From: Seminavis robusta
Taxonomy: Eukaryota; Bacillariophyta; Bacillariophyceae; Naviculales; Naviculaceae
NCBI GenBank assembly: GCA_903772945.1
Contig: CAICTM010000266.1
Span: forward strand, 18,721 to 82,720
Direction: 5' to 3'
DNA length: 64,000 bases
The notes below the pieces were generated by a model. The model made no database searches. It saw only the letters and a program-made list of their open reading frames with translations, and was not told the origin of the DNA. Position 1 is the stretch's first letter. Every line of letters starts with the position of its first letter. Below, piece by piece: positions 34,175 to 42,809 of the stretch. The position numbers and the translations under genes were made by a program.

Positions 34175-35531
34175 ATGGTTGCCACAAGAAGACAAGCAGA
34201 TAATAATACTATGCTGGATCATGCCACCATGATGATCACAGTGGCAGATTCTGCCATTTGTGCCAAAATCAACCGCATGAAACAAATCTGCAAGATGAAA
34301 GGGAATCAGACTTGTGCGGATTGTCCTTCCAAGAGACCACTTGGGGTGTCCTTCCTTTCGCGGGACAAGAACAAGAAGATGGCTGCTGTCCTCTGCTGCT
34401 CTCAATGCATTCGACACCACAAGTTGGGACTGGGGAACCAGACTCGCAAGATCCAGTACTCCAGAATGATACAGGAGTGTAAGTACAGTACATCAATCGA
34501 GCATGCATTAGTCTAGCACAAGACGGATGGATCCACTGTTCTCACAATTCCTCTTTCTTCATACTATGATACATCATGCAGGGACAACAGAGAACCTGGA
34601 TACTCTAGAGTACAGTGGAAACAAGATGGTCAACGAACTCTATGAAGCAAAGCTCAGCACTACCAAAGACTTTGACAAAAACCATGTCTCACACATGGCT
34701 GAGAAAGAATGGAAGCGTCGAGACAAGTTCATCAAGGACAAGTATCAAAAGGGCAGATATTATAAAGGGCCACAAGAAGAAACAAAGTGGTCTTCCGAAG
34801 AAAACATGAAGAGGTCTTCCTCGCTGCCGCTGGTATTGCTCGCTGATGACGAATCTTCTTCATCCTCCTCATCGTCGCATGTTTCCACAATGGCGCCGTA
34901 CCATGAGCAGCGGCAACATCAACATCGTCGTGAAAGCAAAGCAGAGGACAGAAGAGAAGAGTCCAGGTCACGAGTGCGTAGCATTCTGCAGCGTCAAAGA
35001 AGTCGCAGTGAGGGATACAAGGCGAGAAAACGAGAAGGAGCTGATCCTCGTTCCCACCACAAAAGAAGTCAAATCCCCAGCACTATTTCTCTGCAAGTGG
35101 ATACGCCCAAGAAGACAGCAGAAAAGACCAGCCACAGTAGCCGTAGCCATCGATCATCGCTTGCACGAAGCAACAACAACCACAACCACAACCACAGCAG
35201 AAGGCAGGAAGCTCTGGAAGGACGCGCATCTCGCAGAAAACAGGGTGCGCTTACCCGCCGCAGGAGCCGGTCGGAGGGGAGGAGCGAAAGAGAAAAAGTT
35301 TCACATGAACTCAAGAGCCGAAGCGATAGCAGTCTTCTTGGCAGCAGTAGACGCATCAGGCTCAGTGCAACCATGCTTATTAATCCTGATCATTCGACGG
35401 GAGTTCCAGAAAACTTCAATAAGGTGAACTTCGACGGGCCTGAAAGGTATCGGGAAGCACTCAAGCAAATGGTCCAGCCCGCAAACACGGAGGCCCCGGT
35501 TGTGCGGGGATCTCGAAGGAAAGAATCCTAA
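34175..35531 (+). CDS. ArfGAP-like zinc-finger protein with Ser/Arg-rich tail, copy 1
   Basis: Two exons, 34175-34478 and 34582-35531 (103-bp intron, GTAAGT donor, phase 1), 417 residues. Residues about 45-135 match the ArfGAP fold: NQTCADCPSKRPLGVSF, then CCSQCIRHHKLGLGNQ and, across the junction, RMIQEWTTENLDTLEYSGNK followed by NELYEAKL, matching the ArfGAP 'W...L..L..GN..VN..YE' helices. The loop between the two Cys pairs is about seven residues longer than usual. The Arg-finger position after the second His reads Lys, so GTPase activation may be lost. From about residue 175 the protein is Ser/Arg-rich with RRRSRSEG-type repeats, resembling RS domains. Known ArfGAPs act in vesicle traffic; the RS-like tail suggests a different or nuclear role (inference). 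Confidence 0.85.
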
Positions 35532-35607
35532 TAGTATCACTAACAGGTAACTTAGCATTATTCAATGTCATCGAAATCATGTCACAAAATTCTACAGTTA
35601 GCTACTG

Positions 35608-36289
35608 CTATGACATACCGGGATCACCTCTCTGGCGTCCGTCTGGGTCTGCCATGGATCGTTCCAGAGCCAACTCTAGCATTTCATTCTCTCGCAACTC
35701 ATACAAGGACATCTTCACGGCCATTGCTAGCATCTCCTTCTCTTGCTCCTCTTCAGCGATCTGCAGAGTGAGCTGAGACCTACTGCGTTGCTCACGATGA
35801 GCTCTTGAATGGGGCACTTTTCTGAACGTCCATCGATATCTGTGCCTTTTTCCACCATCCATGTACTCCTTTCTATTCCCAAGGTACACATTACTGATTC
35901 CATTGCTACGTATGTAATTGCCACTGATATGTCCCATGATTTCCACTGAATATGCTTCGTTTCCAAGTTCGTCAATCCCACATTCACAGTTATAGAATGC
36001 CCATAGACCAAGCTCTTGACTCGACAGTCGACTTGAGCTTATTGGACACGATATTACGGTCATCTTTGATGGCATAAATAATACGATCCTTTACGACGTT
36101 CCAGATTTTGGGTGTCGAGCTCAGCTTCAAATAGTTTCTGCCATCAACATTGATGAACCGCGCATCGGCTTGCATGCTAGATATCACATAGTTTCCAGTG
36201 GGGAGTGGGCACCGTGCCACGAGGCCAGGATTATAGAAAATGGAAGCAGCCGTGGCGTCAGGATAATTCGTACCCCATCGAGACCGCAT
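35608..36289 (-). pseudogene. UIM-motif protein, reading frame broken
   Basis: Two overlapping minus-strand frames belong together: 36289-35990 (starts MRSRWGTNYPDATAA) and 36075-35608. The second contributes LGLWAFYNCECGIDELGNEA, then NVYLGNRKEYMDGG and RHRYRWTFRKVPHS, then two ubiquitin-interacting-type helices: EKEMLAMAVKMSLYE and ENEMLELALERSMAD (each with the Ala-x3-Ser core). The frames differ by one base and overlap by 86 bp, too short a gap for a spliceosomal intron, so a frameshift near 36010-36060 is the simplest reading. It could be an assembly error, a genuine pseudogene or two exons with an unusual junction. Known: UIMs bind ubiquitin. The N-terminal region is unknown to me; it may be a substrate-binding or catalytic part. 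Confidence 0.6.
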
Positions 36290-36683
36290 AGTGAACTGCT
36301 TGATAAAGAGGTGTGCTTGATAATGAGGATTGCTTGACCCAAGTTGGTTGGTTGGCTTGTTTATGGAAGAGCTGACCTTTGGGCTCCTACTAGTATCTCC
36401 CCATTTGTGGGTCGTTGGGTCCCGGCTACCAGTACACGACTGACAGCACGAGTTTTGGTTTTATTCCAGGATTCAAAAACCATTTGGATCAGAAAAATAT
36501 ATAAAAATCCACCGATTTTGACGTTTCCGTCTACTGGTTTTAAGAAAATAATAGTTGTTCTACTAGCAGTTGTGCGTCTGTTTAGCCCACGCTTGATGCT
36601 GCTTTGTGCGGGGAAACTCAGCGTTAATTTTTGGTGGGTGGCCTTGGAGAACCTCTAGAAAATCAAGACTGGGCCGATCAAGT
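36290..36683. other. gene-free flank of the hAT element
   Basis: About 390 bases with no supported gene; the plus-strand frame at 36344-36658 has no motif and unusual composition. An ATATATAAAAAT patch lies near 36495. Confidence 0.4.
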
Positions 36684-36717
36684 GTGACTGACAGGGCGTG
36701 GTACTCACACTGTTTTA

Positions 36718-36875
36718 GCATGTGAGTATGGGTACTGAGTAGTACTCACAATTCCAAAGTCAAGTGAGTATGGGTACTGGGTAATACTCACAATTCCCAG
36801 GGTCAAGTGAGTACGGGTATCATGTGAGTACAGGTACTTTGTGGGTACTATAGAGTACTCACTGAGTACTCATAA
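36718..36875. repeat. left subterminal repeat array of the hAT element
   Basis: Three to four diverged direct copies of a GTGAGTAYGGGTACTGRGTA unit, each followed by ATACTCACAATTCC-like sequence, which makes every unit partly palindromic. Such subterminal repeats are typical transposase-binding arrays in hAT elements (family knowledge). Confidence 0.8.
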
Positions 36876-36973
36876 ATCAATTAGACTACTTAGGGAAATT
36901 ATCTAGGTTTTTCTGTTCTGGGCTGGGGGCTCATCATCTTGTTGTAAAGGTCCACCATGGAATCAATACACTG

Positions 36974-37204
36974 TCATAATCTCTCTTCACATCTGCTGGC
37001 ATTTAGCTTGAGGAGATCCTTGTTCCTATTCTTAGCCCATTCTTTTCTTGCATCATTGATGCATTTGCTTGTAGTTCTGGTGTATGCACTGTTCTTGTAG
37101 CAAGAAGGCGCATTTGGAATGTCATGTAAACCTTCTGTCATTGCTAGTTTTCCATCAAACCATGTACAAGAACTGAAAACTCTTTCTTGGAAGCCACAAA
37201 ATAC
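36974..37204 (-). pseudogene. hAT transposase C-terminal fragment
   Basis: An open frame of about 76 codons without a start, running from the right subterminal array to a TGA at 36976-36974. It begins near VFCGFQERVFSSCTWFDGK: ERVFS is the signature of the hAT C-terminal dimerisation domain. It continues with a Cys/Tyr-rich piece and a basic helix (KCINDARKEWAKNRNKDLL). The rest of the transposase is missing, so the element is an internal-deletion derivative that would depend on a transposase supplied from elsewhere. Confidence 0.65.
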
Positions 37205-37385
37205 TCACCAGTACTCACTGGTACTCACTTCAAGTACTCACCGAAGTACTCACCGAAGATCAAAAAGTACTCAAAATCCGGAGTCATGTGAGTACGGGTA
37301 CTGAGTAATACTCACATTTTCTGAGGTCATGTGAGTATGGGTACTGAGTATACTCAGTACTCAGTACCCGTACTCACATCGAGTA
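37201..37385. repeat. right subterminal repeat array of the hAT element
   Basis: Several copies of the same unit as in the left array, mostly in inverted orientation (AGTACTCACCGAAGTACTCACC, shortened here to its ACTCACC core) followed by two direct GTGAGTAYGGGTACTGAGTA units and a palindromic centre, GAGTATACTCAGTACTCAGT, near 37343. The array abuts the truncated transposase frame. Confidence 0.8.
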
Positions 37386-37648
37386 CACGCAGCGTGTATT
37401 TCATGTGAGTCCCACACCCTGGTGACTGATGCTGCGTGCCGAAGTGCGCTGCTTTGGCGCTTTTTCTACCCGTGCCGTACTCTTGCCTGCAAGTCGAATT
37501 CGTGGGGGCTTACAGTATTGCGTGAAAACTTGAAGGCTCACGATCTTGCAAAATCCACTTTTGTTCAGCCCTTCTGCCCGGGGCCAATACATGGACTCCC
37601 CACAAACCCAACCAGTCGCAATCCCAAACAGAGCAAAGTATAAAGGGC

Positions 37649-39014
37649 ATGTGTACCGCAACAACAACAGAGGCAATGGAAAGCCGTTCGAGAAGGATGG
37701 ACTACATGAAACATATTTCCAGGCAACCAGGAAATCAGACCTGTGCGGACTGTCCCGCCAAACGACCCCTCTGGGCTTCCTTCTTGTTTCGGGATGATGG
37801 TCAAAAGATGGCTGTCCTTTGTTGTTCACAGTGCATTCAGCATCACAACTTTGAGCTGGGTGATCAGCAGTGCAAAATCAAGTACTCCAAAATGATACAT
37901 GAATGTAAGTAGCCACCAAACATGTGCAGCCTTCTCCTACACGGCAAAGCACTTCTCATAGTTCAATTTCCTTCCGTCTATCATCAAAACAGGGACTTTG
38001 GAGAACATTGAAACTCTAGAGAAAACTGGGAATAGTGTGGTGAACAAGAGATATGAAGCCAAGCTTACTACCAAAGATTTTGACAAGAATCTGATCTTGC
38101 CAGTTGCAGAGAAGGAATGGAAACGCCGAGCCAAGTTTATCAAGAACAAGTACGAAAAGTGCAAATACCAAGAGGCAAAGGATGAAATGCCGCAATACGT
38201 GTTAATGGACGACTCGTCTTCTTCGGGAAGCCTAGCCAACAGTGGAAGGGAAAGCGCTGCCTTAATGGCACGAACCCAACGAAGACGACGCCAAAGTACT
38301 ACATGCACTTCCAAGTCAGACCATGGACGACAGCCTAGATCGACAATACCGGTACCGGTACGAGATTCCACCATTCAACGCCAAAGAAGCCGGAGCGAGG
38401 AATTCAGAAGAGCAAACTCATCTCTGACTCGTACTCGTAGCAAAAGTGAGCGTCCCATGAGGACTTCTCGGCTGAGCCAAAACTTGGAGGAGCGCAGTAG
38501 CCTTCGAGCACATTCGCACCCCAGCCGTGGCAGCATTACTAAACAGGACGAGCGTGGCAGCCTCCGAGCAACTACGCACCCCAGCCGTGGAAGCATGAGA
38601 AAGCAAGAAAAGCGAGCTTCTACACGAAAACGAAGGCCAAGCACGCGAGAACTGCATCGACGCAGGAGCCGATCCGAAAGCAGAGGCCAAAGGAAGGGAT
38701 CACTGGAACCCCATCGTCGCCGTAGCAATAGTGAGAGCCGCCTTGTGGTTGGAAGCAGTGGAAGCGAGTCTACAACCATGAAAACGAGACGGGAGGAAGC
38801 TACTAGCTTTAGCACGACCAAAGTTTGTATTGATCGGTATCGGGATGCATTCAAGAAGCTCACCAATGTTGCTGTTGCCCCCGAGGCCACGGAGACAAAG
38901 ATTGTGTCAAGAGGAACGGTTTTAACGATGGAACCTTCCACAAAGGTCCCCAGAACCAGCCATCGGAATCAGCAACTCAAAACTTGGGAAGGATTCAATG
39001 ACAAGGCATTTTGA
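37649..39014 (+). CDS. ArfGAP-like zinc-finger protein with Ser/Arg-rich tail, copy 2
   Basis: Two exons, 37649-37904 and 37993-39014 (88-bp intron, GTAAGT donor, AACAG acceptor, phase 1 as in copy 1), 425 residues. The zinc finger reads GNQTCADCPAKRPLWASFLF, then CCSQCIQHHNFELGDQQCK; after the junction EWTLENIETLEKTGNSVVNK and YEAKL complete the ArfGAP-type helices. Where active ArfGAPs have the Arg finger, this copy has Asn. The shared segment TTKDFDKN..LPVAEKEWKRRAKFIKNKYEK also occurs in copy 1, so the helical middle region is conserved. The tail contains RRRSRSESR-type repeats and internal duplications of a His-Pro-Ser-Arg-Gly-Ser unit (three copies at about 38502-38596). ATG at 37649 is the first start; 37676 is an alternative. 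Confidence 0.85.
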
Positions 39015-39845
39015 AACGAAAGCTGATCTCATTAATAAACTAAACGTTAGCTTTCCTCAAAAGATGTGCTGACAGAAACTGATGGATTGGAAACAGGCAA
39101 GATGGGGTTGCTCATCTGCAGTCGCGTGCATTGGGAACTGGTCCACATTACTCTTTAGCCATCTAGCTATAGACTTTCAACCAGCTAGACAGGTCGGTTC
39201 TGGGGTCGAGTGTAACCGGCGGTCGATGGCTGAGCAGACATTGGACCGGCAGCTAACGGTTGGATAAAAAAAATGTATCGAGCAAAAAAGAGGAGGATCG
39301 ACAAGTATCTCGAAGTCCACCCATGGCTGCATTGGAACCAGCCCTGGATTGATGGGTCTGAGATTCTTCGCATGTGTACTGTAGAACTTGCATGTGGAGA
39401 GCTGGACTTTCAACCAGCAAGACAGGTTCATTTGGTTGAATCGAGTCATTGCTGTGCTGCCCGTTCTGGCTAGCCATTGGCAAAGCACCATGATCTACCT
39501 GATGGAAGAGGCTCCGAAGCCTTCTTTTTGATCAAAACGTCAAAGGACGTCAACGAGGAGAGCACCCTCTTTGTCTACCATTCTACACTAACTCAATGTA
39601 CCAGTCTACCCGCACCGTAATTAGCTAGTAAACCGAATTTAGTCATTTACTTTCGACTGGGTTCTTTGAGCTTGTCTCAGTATTGATTGTTGTGGCAGGT
39701 TCCTAAAAGCGTTGCTCTTGTTTCTGGTCCCTGTGCCAAGAAGTCAGCGTTGCTTTCGTGTTCTCTTTTTAATAACTGGGTGGCACCACTCAATTTCTGT
39801 TCATTCAACTCGCAGCAAAACCATTCCTACCCGTTCCAGTATTGG
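39015..39845. other. gene-free stretch with a diverged direct repeat
   Basis: About 830 bp without a supported gene. GACTTTCAACCAGCTAGACA near 39171 recurs as GACTTTCAACCAGCAAGACA near 39405, each flanked by loosely similar sequence ending GCCATTGG or ACATTGG, so a block of roughly 80-130 bp was duplicated and has diverged. Confidence 0.5.
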
Positions 39846-40934
39846 CTAAAGTTTAAATTCCTTTTCATTGGTATACCTCAACTGCAAGAATTCGATCATC
39901 TTGTTAAAAGTCTTCATAGCAGCAATTTCTGGTGTTGGTGTCAAGTAGAATTTGTCAAGTCTTCCCCCCTCAAATTGGCAACCCACTGCAATCTTGGAAG
40001 TAATGTGGGTGGGTAGAGCTTTCCTTGCAAGTGCCACGAGCAAGTTAATGCCCGAAGGTGTGTGAAACATTTTGATTTGCTGGAAGTTCATTGGATAGGA
40101 CCCATAAAAGTCGCCAAATACATGCCGCCACAGTTTCACATCCATCATGTCGGAATGCAAGCAGTACCCCTCACATTCTGCAAAGAAAATGACCCCCTTC
40201 CGAGTTGCCTCTATATCTGGATTGAGCATGCGGCACAAGTAATGAACAATAAGCAAGGTTGTCCGCATCTTCTCGTGGGTTTTATACCCGCGAAATTTGG
40301 GATTATCAAACACTACCACAAAAGTTTCATCTTCAGCACTGAAGTACACTGAAAGAATTGCACCTGGCCAATACTCTAACATTTTGGTGAATGAGCGCCT
40401 GGCCTCTTCGAGTGAATCCTGGATTTTCAGATCCCCCTTGAGTTCCTGCATTACCCACACACGGCGAATGGCCTCGTCTACATCATGCTGGACCACAATG
40501 GCAAGCTGAGCACATGTGAGATCAGAGACATTGTCAAGTTCTGCAGAGCTCTGGATGTGTTCCCTGATGGCCAAGGCCCATTCTCGTTCTTGTTCTGTCA
40601 GCTGCATCCGTTTTGGGTCCAGCAGCGGGGGAACTGGTACACGCAGTAGTGACCAGAAACAAGCAGCAGCAGGATTCATAGGTAAGAATGCTTGTTGCTG
40701 CTGTTGCTGCTGTTGGTCTAAATGATCATTTCGAGGGCGGTCATTGTTCCCTTGGGGTTGATTGTTTGTGTTATCATGCGGTTGTATCATCCTTCTCAAT
40801 TGTGGTGCTGTTGCTGATAACAGCTTCGGGAAGATGTATCGAACCACCTCGGAAATTAACGGGAAGACCACTTCGAGCGTAGCTTTATCTACAGTCAGAA
40901 TTGGGTGGGGGTGGTCGGAGAAATCCAGTGGCAT
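39846..40934 (-). CDS. CRAL-TRIO (Sec14-like) domain protein
   Basis: A 362-residue protein from ATG at 40934 (MPLDFSDHPHPILTVDK); the frame continues upstream without ATG. Residues about 115-190 form a helical CRAL-TRIO-N-like lead (LTEQEREWALAIREHIQSS). Residues about 195-335 match the lipid-binding domain: TTLLIVHYLCRMLN, KGVIFFAECEGYCLHSD, the FGDFYGSYPMNFQQIKMFHT strand and the closing INLLVALARKALPTHITSKI. A polyglutamine run (74-81) lies before the helical lead. Known: such proteins bind and exchange phosphoinositides or other lipids between membranes. The ligand here is not knowable. No transmembrane segment, so probably cytosolic or membrane-peripheral. Confidence 0.85.
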   Translation of the reverse strand: MPLDFSDHPHPILTVDKATLEVVFPLISEVVRYIFPKLLSATAPQLRRMIQPHDNTNNQPQGNNDRPRNDHLDQQQQQQQQAFLPMNPAAACFWSLLRVPVPPLLDPKRMQLTEQEREWALAIREHIQSSAELDNVSDLTCAQLAIVVQHDVDEAIRRVWVMQELKGDLKIQDSLEEARRSFTKMLEYWPGAILSVYFSAEDETFVVVFDNPKFRGYKTHEKMRTTLLIVHYLCRMLNPDIEATRKGVIFFAECEGYCLHSDMMDVKLWRHVFGDFYGSYPMNFQQIKMFHTPSGINLLVALARKALPTHITSKIAVGCQFEGGRLDKFYLTPTPEIAAMKTFNKMIEFLQLRYTNEKEFKL

Positions 40935-41164
40935 TCCGTGTTCCTTGCCAACCGATGACCGGGACTCGACTTGACTCTCTTGCGGTAGTCGAGTCACGAG
41001 TCAGTTTCTTGGCTTCGATACGCGATTTTGCAGCTTCACTGCTTTGAAAGCAATGACAACACCTGGCAACCACCCGAGGACAAGAACACACCCTCCTTTG
41101 TTGCTATACTTCTACCTGTCGTTTGTCACTGTTTATCTGGTACCTCTTGTTACTTCCGCTTCAA

Positions 41165-42001
41165 ATGAGTGGGACTCTTGATGATGATGCTCCAGTCGAA
41201 GGCGCTGCCATCAATGAGGCAGAGTCTACAGCTGATCTTGGAGTCAGAGTCTGTATGGTTGCCGCCAACAAACTGTCGGCTGCCAATATCCCAGCCTGTT
41301 CCATTCGCCCGTATTGCCTGTTTGTGGCATGGAATGGTGTCTTGACGTTGGTCTATGAGGGGTTCCCTCCGTCCCTCATTCAAGCCAAGGAGATTATGTC
41401 ATCCTCCATTCCCAATCTCAAAAAGGAAAACTTTGGTTCGAAATGGCCGAAAAGTACGCTGGCGGCTGTCTTTGATACAGCCCCCGAAATGACACTCGCA
41501 GAATTGACTCGACTCAAAGATATTTGTGATACGTACAGTCAAAGGATCCAAAGTGGCAACAACCAGGAAGAAAAAGCAAAGACAGATTCGGCTATCAGCA
41601 TGGACATTGGGAAAATTTCCGTTGTGGAGTACGACTGTCGAAGCCTGGAAAAGCTCCAGTCTCGTGTGGATGTATCACTTGCCTGCCACGGACACTCTCC
41701 AGCGGGCCCATCGGATGAGCAACAGGCGATCGTCCAATCGGTCGTCAACGAATGGTCTACAGACCTTTCGAACTATCTGCCCAAGGTCAACGCCCCCGGG
41801 TCTCGCATGACTTCCTATCGCCAGCCCATGAGCGGTGCCACTTGTGTCACCTTTTTGGAAATGCCTGAATCGTTGCGTCAGATACTGGTAGAGTTTCGAA
41901 TAGCCGTGGATTTGGAATTTCCGGGACGATATTCCTGGTTGGCGGAAAAGTCGTGGCATTGTACCTTGCGGTCCTTGGACACAACTACTGCAAGTCGCTA
42001 G
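41165..42001 (+). CDS. hypothetical protein with a possible 2H-phosphoesterase end
   Basis: A 278-residue protein from the first in-frame ATG at 41165 (MSGTLDDDAPVEGAA). The centre contains IRPYCLFVAWNGVLTLVYEG then FPPSLIQAKEIM, NLKKENFGSKWPKSTLAAVF and a helical stretch; the C-terminus reads GRYSWLAEKSWHCTLRSLD. The terminal HCTLR fits one HxTx motif of the 2H (LigT-like) phosphoesterase fold, but I cannot find a convincing second HxTx, so the assignment is tentative. It may belong to an undescribed family in diatoms. It is intronless and lies head-to-head with the CRAL-TRIO gene, with only about 230 bp between the two ATGs, which suggests a shared bidirectional promoter. Confidence 0.7.
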   Translation: MSGTLDDDAPVEGAAINEAESTADLGVRVCMVAANKLSAANIPACSIRPYCLFVAWNGVLTLVYEGFPPSLIQAKEIMSSSIPNLKKENFGSKWPKSTLAAVFDTAPEMTLAELTRLKDICDTYSQRIQSGNNQEEKAKTDSAISMDIGKISVVEYDCRSLEKLQSRVDVSLACHGHSPAGPSDEQQAIVQSVVNEWSTDLSNYLPKVNAPGSRMTSYRQPMSGATCVTFLEMPESLRQILVEFRIAVDLEFPGRYSWLAEKSWHCTLRSLDTTTASR

Positions 42002-42809
42002 CTAGCTGGAAGCCTGAATGGAAACAAAGCTCCGCCCCATTAACTCTGTGCTTCACAGCTGCTGTACTTGGTTTCATCGAATGCCCTGCGATCGAGGCAG
42101 ACAACAGCGTCCGAACAACTGTGACTGCATCCGTCATGATAGTATGGTGGCTAGTATCCCCGCAGTCCTGCGGGAGACCAGGGTTCGATTTCCCGTGACG
42201 GAGAACTTGTTTTCCACACCTTCCTGCCACCATCTACTAGACTAGTTAGATCCGGTTTTATTAAAATTCTAAAACCCCCCATCCCAAGTGTGACTGCGCT
42301 TGGTGCCAGCTAGCTAGAGCAATGGAAAACTGGACCTCGACATTGAGATTTTAAAATCAGTCTTGGAAGCAATTACCAAGAGCACCAAGTCTGGAACACA
42401 CAACACACACAATTGTTTCGGATCCTAATCGATCCGAGCACCCATCGCCTTGAAATTGTTATCCCCGACTGATGTTCTCGGTGCCGTGCGGTACATGTGG
42501 ATCTACATTTACCACTCGTGGTATGAGAGGCAGGCAGTAAGGTACGAGTACGCCATGGAAACGAGAGCAAAAGGGAGAGTAGTTTGCTTTCAAGGAGTTG
42601 ATGGCCGAAAACCTTGCCAGGAGCGCCCAAGTTCTGCAGGATGTGGACGAGCAAACCACGACAGCTATCATCTATATCCAGCAGCCAAAAAGATCAACTT
42701 GGACTCTCACAAACTTACAATCTTATTTCAGACTCTCACAAACATACAAATCTGATTTCACAAAAAAAGCCAACCAACTAAAGGAAACACAAAGAACAGC
42801 AACTACAGT
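42002..42809. other. intergenic region with a tRNA-like element
   Basis: Contains the degenerate tRNA-Asp-like sequence at 42130-42203 (listed separately) and no protein gene. A GACTCTCACAAAC-TACAA direct repeat lies at about 42703 and 42730, just upstream of the next gene. CTAG run near 42309-42318. Confidence 0.5.
42130..42203 (+). tRNA. tRNA-Asp-like sequence, degenerate
   Basis: 74 bases with a perfect 7-bp acceptor stem (TCCGTCA with TGACGGA) and discriminator G, a T-arm with loop TTCGATT but one A-C mismatch and one G-T pair in its stem, and an anticodon stem CCCGC/GCGGG. It resembles eukaryotic tRNA-Asp along most of its length (TAGTATCCCCGC, GCGGGAGACC). Departures: the anticodon loop has 6 bases (AGTCCT) instead of 7 and lacks U33; the D-arm is about 3 bases too long. 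A TTTT terminator follows at 42210-42213. An intact acceptor with a broken anticodon loop suggests a tRNA pseudogene or tRNA-derived element rather than a working tRNA. Confidence 0.65.

Larger units (their letters stand above)
36692..37421. mobile_element. non-autonomous hAT-type transposon, complete ends
   Basis: A 730-bp element. Left end reads CAGGGCGTGGTACTCACA (from 36692); the right end, read on the opposite strand from 37421, is CAGGGTGTGGGACTCACA: 18-bp terminal inverted repeats with two mismatches, starting with the CAGGG typical of hAT elements. It is flanked by a perfect 8-bp target-site duplication GTGACTGA (36684-36691 and 37422-37429), the hallmark hAT duplication length. Inside each end are arrays of subterminal repeats (GTGAGTAYGGGTACTGAGTA and its complement). 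The middle keeps a fragment of coding sequence (listed separately). It sits about 220 bp upstream of the ATG of ArfGAP-like copy 2, so it may alter that promoter. Confidence 0.92.

Noticed and set aside
34846-35427. A 193-codon plus-strand frame inside the ArfGAP-like copy 1 tail
   Set aside because: Same strand, different frame of a repetitive Ser/Arg-coding region; the exon frame is fixed by splicing to the zinc finger and by the paralog.
36692-37421. CRISPR-like array
   Set aside because: The regular repeats are partly palindromic and diverged, and the flanking inverted ends with target duplication identify a hAT transposon.
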